Shown: positions 28,240 through 38,000, counted from the stretch's first letter. The stretch: 64,000 nucleotides of DNA from Bacteroidota bacterium (GCA_026391775.1 JAPLDK010000033.1:19803-83802), one strand, 5' to 3'. A program made the numbers and translations. The notes: generated by a model from the sequence alone, not told the origin.

Positions 28240-28839
28240 ATGAAGAACTTAATGATCATATTGACCTTAATGACATCATTCATTATTAGTTGTAATATGA
28301 CTTTTTTGAATCACAAAGACTATAAGATCAAGTTAAAGGATTTTGAATGGAATATAAAAATTGAAGGACAGTGCGGCGAGATCTACGTAAAAGGATCAAA
28401 CTTTATTTGCGGTAGAAACTATGACTCAACCTTCATCGAGATATCCTCAACCAATGGCGCTATTTTGGACACTTTACATCCTTATACGGTTGAGAAAGAA
28501 AGGGAGTGTACGATTCTTGACAAGGCAAGTGAATATAAAAACGGCTATTCATTACATAATGTTCCTGTTGACAAAGAGAAATATTTAAAAGTTACTTTGA
28601 AAGTATTCGACCGGCAATACCGTGGCGACGACGAAACATATTACCTGATCATTACCACCCTTACAAATCAAGAGTTTACAATTCTTTTCAGCCGTAAACA
28701 ATTTCCTTCGATCGATGATATTACCTATTTTAAGGACGGCAAGTTTATAATGACTTATAATGGGGAAGCTGGCTACGACCAGCATAAATATTCAATCCAT
28801 ATTGGATTGTTTGACCTGGAGAAAATAATCAAAGAATGA
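28240..28839 (+). CDS. Putative lipoprotein of unknown function
   Basis: The 199-residue protein has a lipoprotein-type signal (MIILTLMTSFIISC, lipobox Cys at 18). The mature part is rich in beta-strand-like segments with no recognisable motif. It is the first gene after the LytTR-like site and promoter, and its stop overlaps the next start (ATGA), showing translational coupling. I infer membership of a three-gene envelope cassette; function unknown. Confidence 0.8.
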   Translation: MKNLMIILTLMTSFIISCNMTFLNHKDYKIKLKDFEWNIKIEGQCGEIYVKGSNFICGRNYDSTFIEISSTNGAILDTLHPYTVEKERECTILDKASEYKNGYSLHNVPVDKEKYLKVTLKVFDRQYRGDDETYYLIITTLTNQEFTILFSRKQFPSIDDITYFKDGKFIMTYNGEAGYDQHKYSIHIGLFDLEKIIKE

Positions 28840-30425
28840 GAAAAATAAAGATTGTACTGATCGTGCTGATGTTTGTCTTTTACGGATATGGTTTTTCTCA
28901 GTCTCAACAAACTGAACAAAACATGAAAACAAAAATTAGTCAGGAAGAGCGAATTGCAGTTCTTGAAAAGCGGATTGCAGATGCCGGGGATGATTTTGTC
29001 TCACTGACAACAGCGGAATATGATCTCCTGCTTTCACAAGCTGTCGGTGACATTGAAGGGTTTGAGCCGCTCGCTACGATAATGGGGGGAATTATGGTTG
29101 GTTATGGATTTCCCGACGGACCAAAAATTTATAAAACCGACATACAAACCATTTTCCCAAACATTCCCAACATTAGTGAGGGAGAAGTGTTTGTAATTTT
29201 TGATCATGTGAAAGGCAGCAATGGCCTTGATTATCTTGACCGGGAAAGCAATACTGAAATAAAGGCGGATAGCAGCTACCCGGAGAATGACTTTACTCAA
29301 CTTAAACTTTACATCAAGGCTGCCGGTTCGAAATCGTATTTGTTTGGAAGCCGGTATGTTAATTTACGGGATCCTTCTGACAGTATTACGGTTCGGGTTC
29401 TTGGAGCTCTCGGCGGAGAAGTCGTGCTTGGGGCAGTCTCAGGAAAAGTTGTCATGGAACTTCCGACAAACATTACCGGTCTTACATTAGCGAAAGAAGA
29501 TATCGGTATCGAGAAATCATTTGCCGGGGGATTGATCACCCTGAAAGAAATCACGGACGACAAGATTTCCTTTCAGTTTAAAGGTGATCGCAGGATGATA
29601 TATTCATGGAATGCATATGATAATGCAAATGCGATCCTTGAAATAAAGGATGTTCTTATAAAAGATGAACTTCATACCTTATATGCCGAGAACCCAAAGT
29701 CAATGAAAATTTACCAATCAGAAGTTGTCCGCAAGGAATATCCCTTTGCTTTCGGCAACGAGGATCAAACTGCCCCAAAGGAAGCTTCTCCTGCATGGCC
29801 GGAGAAGATTTCTCCTGCAACGCCAATTGTTTACCTCGAAAACAATGATCCGATTGCAATAGCCATTAAAGGACGGGCATTAACTGATCTCAAACAGTCA
29901 GTAAATAAAGCAGACCCGGAGTCTCCTGAAAATAAATTAATTGCCGCGCAAGTGGCAGCATGGCCCCTGGACAAGCAAAATCAATTGCATGAAGCATTTG
30001 AAAAATCAATCAATGATTATCCGGTTCAGACACATTTAAATGTTAAGATATTCAACGCCGGGACTTTTTTCATGGTTTTCAGTGATTTTGGAAAGATGGA
30101 TCAGAAAAAGATGGCAGAGGAGTATGATATTCGCGTTCAAAGCCTCGGCGGGGATAACTATACAGCCGAGTTTTGGGAAGATTCAGAAACACATGCTCTG
30201 GCTGTTGCAAATAACACGAATGTTGAAGCCATAGAAGTTGTGAAAGAACTTATCAGGTTATCCAGTGGTAAGGAGTCTGTTTCTGATGAAGATGGCATTA
30301 AAACCACTAAAATGGTGGCTTTGCGATATACAAAAATGATGGCTTTGCTTTATACCTTAGAAAAGGATGGCTCGGTTTCTTTTCACGACCCGTTTCAGCC
30401 GATGATGGATTTTATCAAACAATAA
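28836..30425 (+). CDS. Secreted protein with C-terminal domain shared with the WG-repeat protein
   Basis: The 529-residue protein has a signal peptide (VLIVLMFVFYGYGFSQ) and a helical segment (RIAVLEKRIADAG). A beta-rich middle of unknown type follows. From about residue 340 to the end is a domain clearly related to the C-terminus of the protein at 33208-34266 (EYDIRVQSLGGDNYTAEFWE versus EYEIRVQNLGDECYAAEFWE; tails VSFHDPFQPMMDFIKQ versus FTFHDPYQAVIDFLNQ). I do not recognise this domain. The gene overlaps the lipoprotein gene by 4 bp and is followed after 12 bp by the DUF3592 gene. It is likely periplasmic or outer-membrane associated. Confidence 0.83.
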   Translation: MRKIKIVLIVLMFVFYGYGFSQSQQTEQNMKTKISQEERIAVLEKRIADAGDDFVSLTTAEYDLLLSQAVGDIEGFEPLATIMGGIMVGYGFPDGPKIYKTDIQTIFPNIPNISEGEVFVIFDHVKGSNGLDYLDRESNTEIKADSSYPENDFTQLKLYIKAAGSKSYLFGSRYVNLRDPSDSITVRVLGALGGEVVLGAVSGKVVMELPTNITGLTLAKEDIGIEKSFAGGLITLKEITDDKISFQFKGDRRMIYSWNAYDNANAILEIKDVLIKDELHTLYAENPKSMKIYQSEVVRKEYPFAFGNEDQTAPKEASPAWPEKISPATPIVYLENNDPIAIAIKGRALTDLKQSVNKADPESPENKLIAAQVAAWPLDKQNQLHEAFEKSINDYPVQTHLNVKIFNAGTFFMVFSDFGKMDQKKMAEEYDIRVQSLGGDNYTAEFWEDSETHALAVANNTNVEAIEVVKELIRLSSGKESVSDEDGIKTTKMVALRYTKMMALLYTLEKDGSVSFHDPFQPMMDFIKQ

Positions 30426-30437
30426 TGAATCCCGGTC

Positions 30438-31661
30438 ATGACGATAAATTGGGTTGGGGGGATGTTGAGCGTACTTGTGCTGGGCTTGCTTTTGCTTGCC
30501 GGATTTATGTTGCAAAATTCTGTTCGTTTGCTGATTACTGGTAAAAGAGTTGAAGGCGTTGTCGTTGGAATGGATACGTCTTCACGCTTATCCGGCTCAT
30601 CAACAGATACTCCATTAAAATCGCCAATGGTTGAATTTTCAGTATCAACCGGAGAACGGATCAGGGTCAGCGGCCGGTCTTATTCCGAGTCACCATCAAT
30701 TCGTGTGGGAGACCTGGTCACCGTAGCATACAGCCCTTCAAATCCCCGGAATGCACAGTTGCTCCTATGGAGTGATTTCCCTCTCGTTCCGGCTGGTTTT
30801 GTCCTTGGCTTTATTGCTATTATATTATTAATATGGGTATCGGGTATACTCATATCGGGGAACTCGAAAATGGATGATCCCTTCCATCTTTTGCCTGCCC
30901 TTATTTCTCACTTTCGTCTGAATCCTGTTCGCTTTCCAGCCCTTTTTATCTTATCTATAGCTATTCCTGCGTGCGGACTCGGGACGTATTTAACTTTAAA
31001 GACAGCAATCGGGCTTCGTTCCGAGGGCATCAGGGCAACCGGCCATGTAGTCGGATCCCAAAGAGTGACGTCTTCCCTGAGCGATGGCAGTACAGGAAGC
31101 GGTGTGTTTCCTATGATCACTTTTAAAGATGCATCCGGCGCACCACACATAATCCGCAGATCGCTGGCTAAACCCTTGTCCCGGCTTAAACCAGGCGATG
31201 AGGTAGAGGTCATTTATCCTGCACGTCACCCTGAGCAGGGTGTTGTGAACACCTGGGACGAGTTTTGGCCGCCTCCTCTCTTTTTTGGATTTATGATGCT
31301 CGCGTTTATTATTATATTTCGTATTGTGTTCAGCAGAGCCAGCGTCACCTCAAACAGTAATCCGGGAAGTGAGAAGAAACTGAGGAAATCCGGCGTCCAG
31401 GCTGTTGCGACGGTGATTGAAGCGAATGTTAACACTCACTTACTCCATTATAGGATCGATAAGGAGACGGAAATGCCTGCGGCAAAGTCAAATGATTTTA
31501 TAACGCTTGAGATCAGTCTTTCGGATTGGGAACCATCGCAATCCGAAGCGTTAATTATTAAAGACAATCTTGCCCCGGCCTTCGAAAAGCTCATGACCGG
31601 GATCATGAACCTGCCCAAACCACTTCCCAAGCTTATTCAAGGCATCGATTGGAATGATTGA
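30438..31661 (+). CDS. DUF3592-type membrane protein with two repeat modules
   Basis: The 407-residue protein has about four membrane helices arranged as two repeats. Each pairs helices with a beta-rich loop of the DUF3592 kind (SPMVEFSVSTGERIRVSG / VTVAYSPSNPRNAQL and FPMITFKDASGAPHII / VEVIYPARHPEQGVV). A soluble tail of about 100 residues follows. It is third in the cassette after the lipoprotein and the unknown secreted protein, so an envelope complex is plausible. Function of DUF3592 is not established. Confidence 0.82.
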   Translation: MTINWVGGMLSVLVLGLLLLAGFMLQNSVRLLITGKRVEGVVVGMDTSSRLSGSSTDTPLKSPMVEFSVSTGERIRVSGRSYSESPSIRVGDLVTVAYSPSNPRNAQLLLWSDFPLVPAGFVLGFIAIILLIWVSGILISGNSKMDDPFHLLPALISHFRLNPVRFPALFILSIAIPACGLGTYLTLKTAIGLRSEGIRATGHVVGSQRVTSSLSDGSTGSGVFPMITFKDASGAPHIIRRSLAKPLSRLKPGDEVEVIYPARHPEQGVVNTWDEFWPPPLFFGFMMLAFIIIFRIVFSRASVTSNSNPGSEKKLRKSGVQAVATVIEANVNTHLLHYRIDKETEMPAAKSNDFITLEISLSDWEPSQSEALIIKDNLAPAFEKLMTGIMNLPKPLPKLIQGIDWND

Positions 31662-31798
31662 AGGGAACTCGGAGTCAATCTGGGTCTCAATAAAGGATCT
31701 GAAGATGATAGTAAATTTTGGGAAAAGTTTCGGGTATTCAGAGCCAGGTATAAAAGCATAAAATAGAAAATTTTCAACGGCGACGATTTGAAATCAAT

Positions 31799-32131
31799 AT
31801 GGAAAAGATAATGTTGTTTTATTTGGAAAGACCGGATATTAAAATATCCATGCAAATCTATTTTACTGAGAAAGGACAACTATACTTTGATGGCTATGAT
31901 ATTGGTAAAACTGTTGATGATTTGTGGGGAGATTCTGATTATGAGTATGTTTATACAATAGAACCAGGGGAGGTAAATAAGTTCTACCAACTATTTAACA
32001 TACAAAACGGAGATAAATCTGTTCTTTTACGGGAAATTAAAAACCGCTTCAGTGTAAATGAAGCATATACATTGTTTGGGGAATTTATGCGTGTGAATAA
32101 TATCAGTTTCAGCAGGTTCTCATATACCTGA
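31799..32131 (+). CDS. Hypothetical 110-residue protein
   Basis: A short acidic, aromatic-rich soluble protein without signal peptide or membrane helix (YFTEKGQLYFDGYDIGKTVDDLWG). Two Mets occur at positions 1 and 5. The size and composition resemble small immunity-type proteins, but no toxin gene lies beside it and I cannot name a family. It stands alone between the DUF3592 gene and a FISUMP remnant. Confidence 0.68.
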   Translation: MEKIMLFYLERPDIKISMQIYFTEKGQLYFDGYDIGKTVDDLWGDSDYEYVYTIEPGEVNKFYQLFNIQNGDKSVLLREIKNRFSVNEAYTLFGEFMRVNNISFSRFSYT

Positions 32132-32165
32132 TTTTCACCTCCCCTGCCGTTTAACTGTTATTCCC

Positions 32166-32191
32166 TACCATTCAACAAATAACATATACTG
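32166..32191 (+). promoter_or_regulatory. Third LytTR-like direct-repeat copy, without a following promoter
   Basis: TACCATTCA (32166) and TACTG (32187-32191) have the same 21-bp repeat spacing as the two promoter-linked copies. No TTG/TAnnTTTG pair follows at the conserved distance; instead the FISUMP remnant begins there. Confidence 0.45.
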
Positions 32192-32210
32192 CAAAACTGA
32201 TAAGTCAAAG

Positions 32211-32621
32211 CAACTTTACCAGTGGAATGAAATGATGCAATATACTACCACAGAAGGAACGCAGGGGATTTGCCCGGGTGGCTGGCATTTGCCGACTGAT
32301 GCCCACTGGTCGGGGCTAACGAGTTCCCTGGCCGGTCAAAGTGTTGCAGGTGGAAAAATGAAGGAGACCGGACATGCACATTGGACTGCTCCAAACACAG
32401 GAGCTTCCAACAGCAGCGGATTTAAAGCTCTTCCGGGCGGAGCCAAAAACTATATAGGCGGCACATTCGGAGATCTTACTAACATTGGTTTTTTCTGGTC
32501 ATCATCACAGAACTTCTCAACCTCCTCATGGGTCCGGCAGTTGGGTTATAATACCGCAGCCGCGGACCGCATAGATTATATGAAGACTTTTGGTTTTTCA
32601 GTCCGTTGCATCCGGAACTGA
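32211..32621 (+). pseudogene. 5'-deleted FISUMP-domain protein
   Basis: The frame encodes the C-terminal part of a Fibrobacter-succinogenes-major-paralogous domain (QLYQWNEMMQY, GICPGGWHLPTD, SSGFKALPGG, FFWSSSQ, GFSVRCIRN). Homology extends upstream of the tracked Met, with no signal peptide or start in place, so the N-terminal portion is missing. The loss apparently joined this fragment directly to a LytTR-like site whose promoter is gone. Confidence 0.72.
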
Positions 32622-32703
32622 CCTTCCCTAAATAACCATACACAGATTCAAACCAGAACATATTCGTTCCAGCAGCACTTTTTACCATTAACAGCATAAA
32701 ACC

Positions 32704-33211
32704 ATGAAGAAAAAAAACATAATTCTTATAGCATTGTTCCTTTCTTGTTACTGTTTGGGAGCACAAGCCCAATGGCTTCAGGATACCAGGCTAACCAATG
32801 ATAATTCAGGTTCCTGGACTTACGGCAATACCCCGTCTGATAACAATGTGTGGTGTGTTGCTGCGACCGGTAGCGATGTGCATGTGGTTTGGTACGATTA
32901 CCGGAATGATTTGGGCATGGGAGAGATATACTATAAAAAATCGGCAGATGGAGGTGTGAATTGGGGATCAGATATCAGACTTACCAACAACCATCGGCTA
33001 TGTAATACCCCAGACAAGTTCAGTAAAAATAAGTGTTTATAATTTCCTCGGTGAGGAGATACGGGTATTGGTCAATGAAGAAAAAGCTCAGGGAACTTAT
33101 GAATTGGTTTTCTATGCAAAAGGAATGGCGAACGAAACTTATTACTTTACAATCAGGACTGGAAATTTCGTCCAAAGTAAAAAGATGATAATATTAAGAT
33201 GGACCGTATGA
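32704..33211 (+). pseudogene. Internally deleted T9SS cargo gene (BNR-like start, sorting-domain end)
   Basis: The start is intact: signal peptide (MKKKNIILIALFLSCYCLGAQAQ) and a sialidase-like repeat (DVHVVWYDYRNDLGMGEIYY, SADGGVNWGSDIRLT). At about 33000 the frame is lost. A different frame then encodes a T9SS sorting tail (SVKISVYNFLGEEIRVLVNE to GNFVQSKKMIIL) ending at 33211. A deletion of the middle of the gene with a frameshift explains this. Its stop overlaps the ATG of the next gene (ATGA). Confidence 0.78.
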
Positions 33212-34266
33212 AAAACCTGGTTATTGACCATATTATAATACGACAACAAACAATCTGCTTCATAATCCTTTTGCTTCTTATCAGTAGTCTGACGAACCAG
33301 GGGCAAACAATCGTGAAGAAAGACTTCCTTGTTGCGTTCAATGATACTATCAAAGGTGGCTATGGTTATAAAGATCATAACGGGACAGTGGTTATCCCGA
33401 TAGGAAAATACCCTATGGTTTTCTCCGACACCTTCAGGACTTATGCAATTGTGGCCAGCCCTGAAAAAGGTTTTGTTACCATTAACCGCCAGGAACAAGT
33501 TTTATATGAAGTATTTCCTTATGACAATGGCCCTGATTATATATCTGACGGGCTTTTCAGGATAATAGCAAACAAGAAAATCGGGTTTGCCGATTCAGCA
33601 ACGGGTAAGGTTATGATTATTCCTCAATTCGATTGCGCCCGGCCTTTTGAAAACGGCCTGGCTGAAGTCAGCACAAACTGTAAGTCCCAGGTATACGGAG
33701 ATAATGCTACATGGATAAGCGACAACTGGTACTATATCGACAAAACAGGAAGGAAAATTGACAAGCCCGATACGAATATGAAGCAAAAAGAATCTGTTGC
33801 CGCCCCGGACTCCGTAAAGCCGGTATACCTGGACCATAATGATACAATATATATAACAATTTATAAACGTGTGGCAGTGGACCTCAGACAAAAAGTCGAC
33901 ACGGGATCAATTGAGAATAAACTCTTTGCGGCTAAAATGAGTGCATTGACTCCCGAACAGCAAAATCAATTGGAGCCAATATTCGTAAAATCAATAACCG
34001 AGTATGCAGCTAAGACTCATTTCGAGGCATGGACACTTATGATGAATTTTAACAACTTGGCGAGAAAAGATGTAAAAGACATTGCAGATAAGTATGAAAT
34101 CCGTGTTCAAAACCTGGGTGACGAATGCTACGCTGCGGAATTTTGGGAAGCCCTTGAGCAGGGGGGCTACAATAAAGTAATGGCTTTGCTTTACGTCAGG
34201 GAAAAGGACGGCTCGTTTACGTTTCACGACCCATACCAGGCGGTGATTGATTTTTTAAACCAGTAA
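33208..34266 (+). CDS. WG-repeat secreted protein with C-terminal domain shared with the 28836 gene
   Basis: The start at 33208 is preferred over the tracked 33199 because it overlaps the stop of the preceding remnant as ATGA. The protein of about 352 residues has a signal or anchor helix (TICFIILLLLISSL). WG/KWG-type repeats follow (GYGYKDHNGTVVIPI, KIGFADSATGKVMIIPQFD, WYYIDKTGRKI). The C-terminal domain of about 140 residues is homologous to that of the 529-residue protein (QQNQLEPIFVKSI, EIRVQNLG, AAEFWE, FTFHDPYQAVIDFL). WG repeats are widespread in Bacteroidota surface proteins; the role of the shared domain is unknown. Confidence 0.82.
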   Translation: MKNLVIDHIIIRQQTICFIILLLLISSLTNQGQTIVKKDFLVAFNDTIKGGYGYKDHNGTVVIPIGKYPMVFSDTFRTYAIVASPEKGFVTINRQEQVLYEVFPYDNGPDYISDGLFRIIANKKIGFADSATGKVMIIPQFDCARPFENGLAEVSTNCKSQVYGDNATWISDNWYYIDKTGRKIDKPDTNMKQKESVAAPDSVKPVYLDHNDTIYITIYKRVAVDLRQKVDTGSIENKLFAAKMSALTPEQQNQLEPIFVKSITEYAAKTHFEAWTLMMNFNNLARKDVKDIADKYEIRVQNLGDECYAAEFWEALEQGGYNKVMALLYVREKDGSFTFHDPYQAVIDFLNQ

Positions 34267-34362
34267 CCCTGCCATAGGCATTCCAGATCATTGTCAAGGG
34301 AGCCCCTACCCTGTTTTAAGGGTTTATTCTATTTCTCAGCACGCCGTTGATCAAAGAATTCA

Positions 34363-34434
34363 TACCGTTAAAAAAACAACATATACCGATTACAGGTCCT
34401 CTATTGCAACAACATCGTTTTACAAATATGTTTG
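34363..34434 (+). promoter_or_regulatory. LytTR-like direct-repeat site and promoter, second full copy
   Basis: TACCGTTAA (34363), TACCG at +21 (34384-34388), TTG at 34404-34406, 20-bp spacer, TATGTTTG (34427-34434). Spacing from the second repeat to the -7 box is 38 intervening bases, identical to the copy at 28143-28214, and the two align without gaps. Confidence 0.6.
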
Positions 34435-34456
34435 TGTGTTTCTCCAAAAAAGCAAA

Positions 34457-34723
34457 TTGAAAAAATTAGAAAGGTTTAAGAGTTTTTTTACAAAAAAGCA
34501 TTCTGAACCATTGCCTCTTTTAATTATAAAGAAGAATGCCGATGATGCCAATGTGAAAGAATACAATTCCATTGAGGAAGCTATCGAAGACCTGGAAATG
34601 GATCCTAATGTTTCGGCTGATAAAATAGAAAAACTACGATCTGCTTTTAAAAGTCTGAAGAACAAAAGTGCAATCCGGATCAGGAATGGAGAACTTATAA
34701 ATAGTGAGAAATCAAAGAAATAA
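34457..34723 (+). CDS. Hypothetical small protein (about 88 residues)
   Basis: The tracked GTG start (34436) would lie at the predicted transcription start, so the TTG at 34457 (reading as LKKLERFKSFF) is a more plausible start; there is no in-frame ATG near the 5' end. The product is charged and helical (YNSIEEAIEDLEMDPNVSADKIEKLRSAF) with no signal peptide. I do not recognise it. It may be a real gene or the leader portion of the decayed gene that follows. Confidence 0.45.
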   Translation: MKKLERFKSFFTKKHSEPLPLLIIKKNADDANVKEYNSIEEAIEDLEMDPNVSADKIEKLRSAFKSLKNKSAIRIRNGELINSEKSKK

Positions 34724-34776
34724 AGAGTCACTGCGAATTAACTGCCAAACATTATAAACTTTTATTTGAAACAAGT

Positions 34777-35055
34777 ATGAAAAGTATAATTACAATATTC
34801 GGAGTGTTATTGATGGCTTCAGGAGTTTTTGCCCAGGCGCCGGAGAAACTGAGTTACCAGTCGGTGATCAGGAACTGATAAATTCGAAACCCTGAGTTAT
34901 CGTCTTTATGATTTTACGGGAGGCAATTACTAAACCAAAAAGTCAGCAGTACAGAAACAAGCATACCAATGGGTAGCCTTTCTTCTGCCATTTATTATTT
35001 GAAAGTAATCGATAATTCAACAGAATTAAAAACTTTCAAAATCATTAAAAATTAA
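34777..35055 (+). pseudogene. Internally deleted and frameshifted T9SS-type gene
   Basis: An intact signal peptide plus the common Bacteroidota start (MKSIITIFGVLLMASGVFAQ, then APEKLSYQSVIRN) ends in a stop after 33 codons. Downstream, two frames carry pieces of a sorting tail (YRLYDFTG, then RQLLNQKVSSTETSIPM to ELKTFKIIKN) ending at 35055. The whole middle of the gene is missing. Confidence 0.75.
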
Positions 35056-35059
35056 AACC

Positions 35060-38000
35060 ATGAAAAAAATACTTATCCTCATTGCAGTTTTGTTTACAGC
35101 CTGTTTTACCCAGGCACAGGTGAATGGATTTACACTTACCGATCCTTCTTATCCTGCAACACACAATTTAGGTACTTCCTTCCCATTAAATATATCGTTT
35201 AATTGGACAACTGCTACCAAAAGTGATACTGTAAAAATTCAGTACAATGCTGCTTTAGTAAGTTATGATCCTAGTTGTTCAACGGCTTTACCCGCTTGCA
35301 TGATCATAACGAACAGTGGCCCCCAGCTTACTATCACCATGAGCAATTTATCGGCCTGCACAAACACAGGCGCCATAAGTTTTAATGTGTGTTTTAGATT
35401 CAACTGCCCCGATTCTTGTACAGGTGTAACAAAACCGGCAATTTTTACAGGCGTAAATACAGATAATTTAGGTACAACTCAAAATGCTAACTGCACCGCA
35501 AATGGTATTTTAAATAACCTTTTTTCACTTACCCATAGTTTTTATTCGTTCAACATAATGACTGCGGAAGTGACTTTTAGGGTATGGTTTAATAATCCGG
35601 ATTGTTTTTATATTAAAAATCCAAGTTTTGACATTGCACTTTCCCCTTCATTAGGTCTGATAACATCGGTTTATGGTGCCAATTATACTTATACACTTTC
35701 AGGAAATGTAATTACACCTAATATAACTGCCTTTAACCAAAATTCGAATGATTATTTCTTTTATGTGGTAAAGCTTGACTCGTGTAATACAGGGCGTGGG
35801 CAAACGCTTACAAGCAATGTAACTTTTAAAGGAACAAACTGCAGTGTAGCAAACAGTATTATAAAAGGGCCTGTGCCTGCAGCCTATACAATACCAGCGG
35901 TGGCTGTTGCCAATTCAGGTATTTCTGTTTCAAATATGACTGCGACATCATCATCTTTTTCTTATACTATTAACAATACAGGCAATACACCGGTAAATTT
36001 AATAGCTACCAATTTTTTACCACTGGTGCATTTAAAAAGCTTATCTGATCCAACTCCATCCAATACAGTATTACAAAACACGACCCAAGCCGGACTTGGT
36101 GGCAGTATTACATATTATGATTGTACTCTTTCACCCACAGGCCCTTTTCCTTTAACAGGCAACGGAGCTACCAATGGAAGTGCTCCGGCAACCAATACAA
36201 CAAAGTTTAATCATACTGTAAATAATTTATTACCCGGACAATCGGTTAGTCTGTCTCTATATTACGACTTAACTTCATCATGCAATGGAGCCGCAGGAAA
36301 TCCGCCTTATAAAGACAGTTTGGCCATTTCCTTTGATTGTGACGCCGGCCCGGTGGGTGGCTGTGTACCTTGTGACGGGGGTGGAAATGCAAGCGGGGTT
36401 GTTATTTACAATCCGCAACCGGATATAGGTTGTACACAAAATCAATATATTCCGGGTTGCAAAAACGTTGGAGATACCATCGGTTTATGTTATGAATTTA
36501 AAAACTCCGGTGACGCTGCTTTAATTGGTGGGATATTCAACGTGCAATTACCGGTATGGTTACAGGCCGATATTTCCAGCATAGTTTATACCGGCTTTTC
36601 TCCTGATCCTACCATTATACCTTCAACAAATCTCAAATTTAATTTACCAAATATACCTTCCGGCATCAGTACTTATAAAATTTGTTTTAAAGCTGTTGTT
36701 CAAAGTGGTGCAGTTGGCGGATCAAATGGTTATTGGTCTATTGTTTCCGGAGGTAATTTAATTAATCAGCAATTAGTTTGTTATACCTCTCTTAATATTT
36801 GTGCATTTGCAGCAATAGGTATAGATAAAAAAGTAAAAGGGAGTTTGAACGGAAGCTATGCGAATAGCGGCACTGGTAAACCCAATACACCTGTGGATTA
36901 TGAAATTACAATACGTAATACGGGTACCATTGCTGTTGACAGTTTGGTTGTAATTGACAGAATTCCGGCAACAGGGAACCTGACTATTTTAGGCAGCCCG
37001 GGCTCAATAGCTGTAAGCGACCAGTTTAATATGCAGATGCTTACTGCACCCATAAACAGTAATTATACTGCTTCATATACCGCTACTCAAAATATATGTA
37101 CAACTTGGCCAGGTACCGGCACTCCCTGCAATGCCGGCGTATGGGGTGCATCAGTTGCAGATGGAGGAGTTAAATTTGATTTTAATCCAACTTACACTTT
37201 AGCACCCGGGGGCACTTATACGTTTACATTCAGAACACAAATACCGGCCGGAACTGCCGATGGATTGATTGATTGTAACACAGCCGGGTTTATTGCAAAA
37301 TCAACCACAGGCGGATATACAATTAACCCGGTAGAAACAAATCCGGTTTGTATCCAGGTGGTTAATGATACTTGTAACCATTTATGTAATTCTGATTTCG
37401 AGGATAAGCAACTCGTGGCCCCCGGCAGCCAGGGCATTTTTAACGAAGACTCCGTCTCATGCTGGAAAACCACAGCTACTGACCATATGATTGAAGTCTG
37501 GGGTAACGGTTTCAATGGCGTACCTTCTTATTCGGGTAATCAGTTCATTGAATTAAATGCCAATATGGTGGGAACACTTTATCAAACATTTACAGCCACC
37601 CCCGGAACTACTGTTACTATTTCTTTTGCTCACCGGGGGCGTGTAGGGTATACAAACCAGATGAGTGTAGCAATAGAACCAGCTCCTATTGGCAGTGGGG
37701 CAGCTATCGTTTTAGAAACAGACACTGCCAGTATTTCCGCCTGGACAATGCACACTGTAACCTATACATTTCCCGGTTCCGGTTCTTCCTATGTGCTGAG
37801 TTTTATTTCTCTCCCTGTGGGGGGTACTTCAGCAGGCGGGAATTTCCTGGATGCGATTTCTGTTGATTGTCATACAGATATCTGCAGCAAAACAGATGCA
37901 AGAATAACCAGACTGCCCCAGGGTGAATGTTGTTTTCAGGTTGATATCTCCAACACATACCGGCCGGATTATTTTACCGGAATTTCTATTACTTCCGATA

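Noticed and set aside
31799-32131. Immunity protein of a polymorphic toxin system
   Set aside because: Size and composition fit, but no toxin, Rhs or secretion-toxin gene is adjacent and no family could be named.
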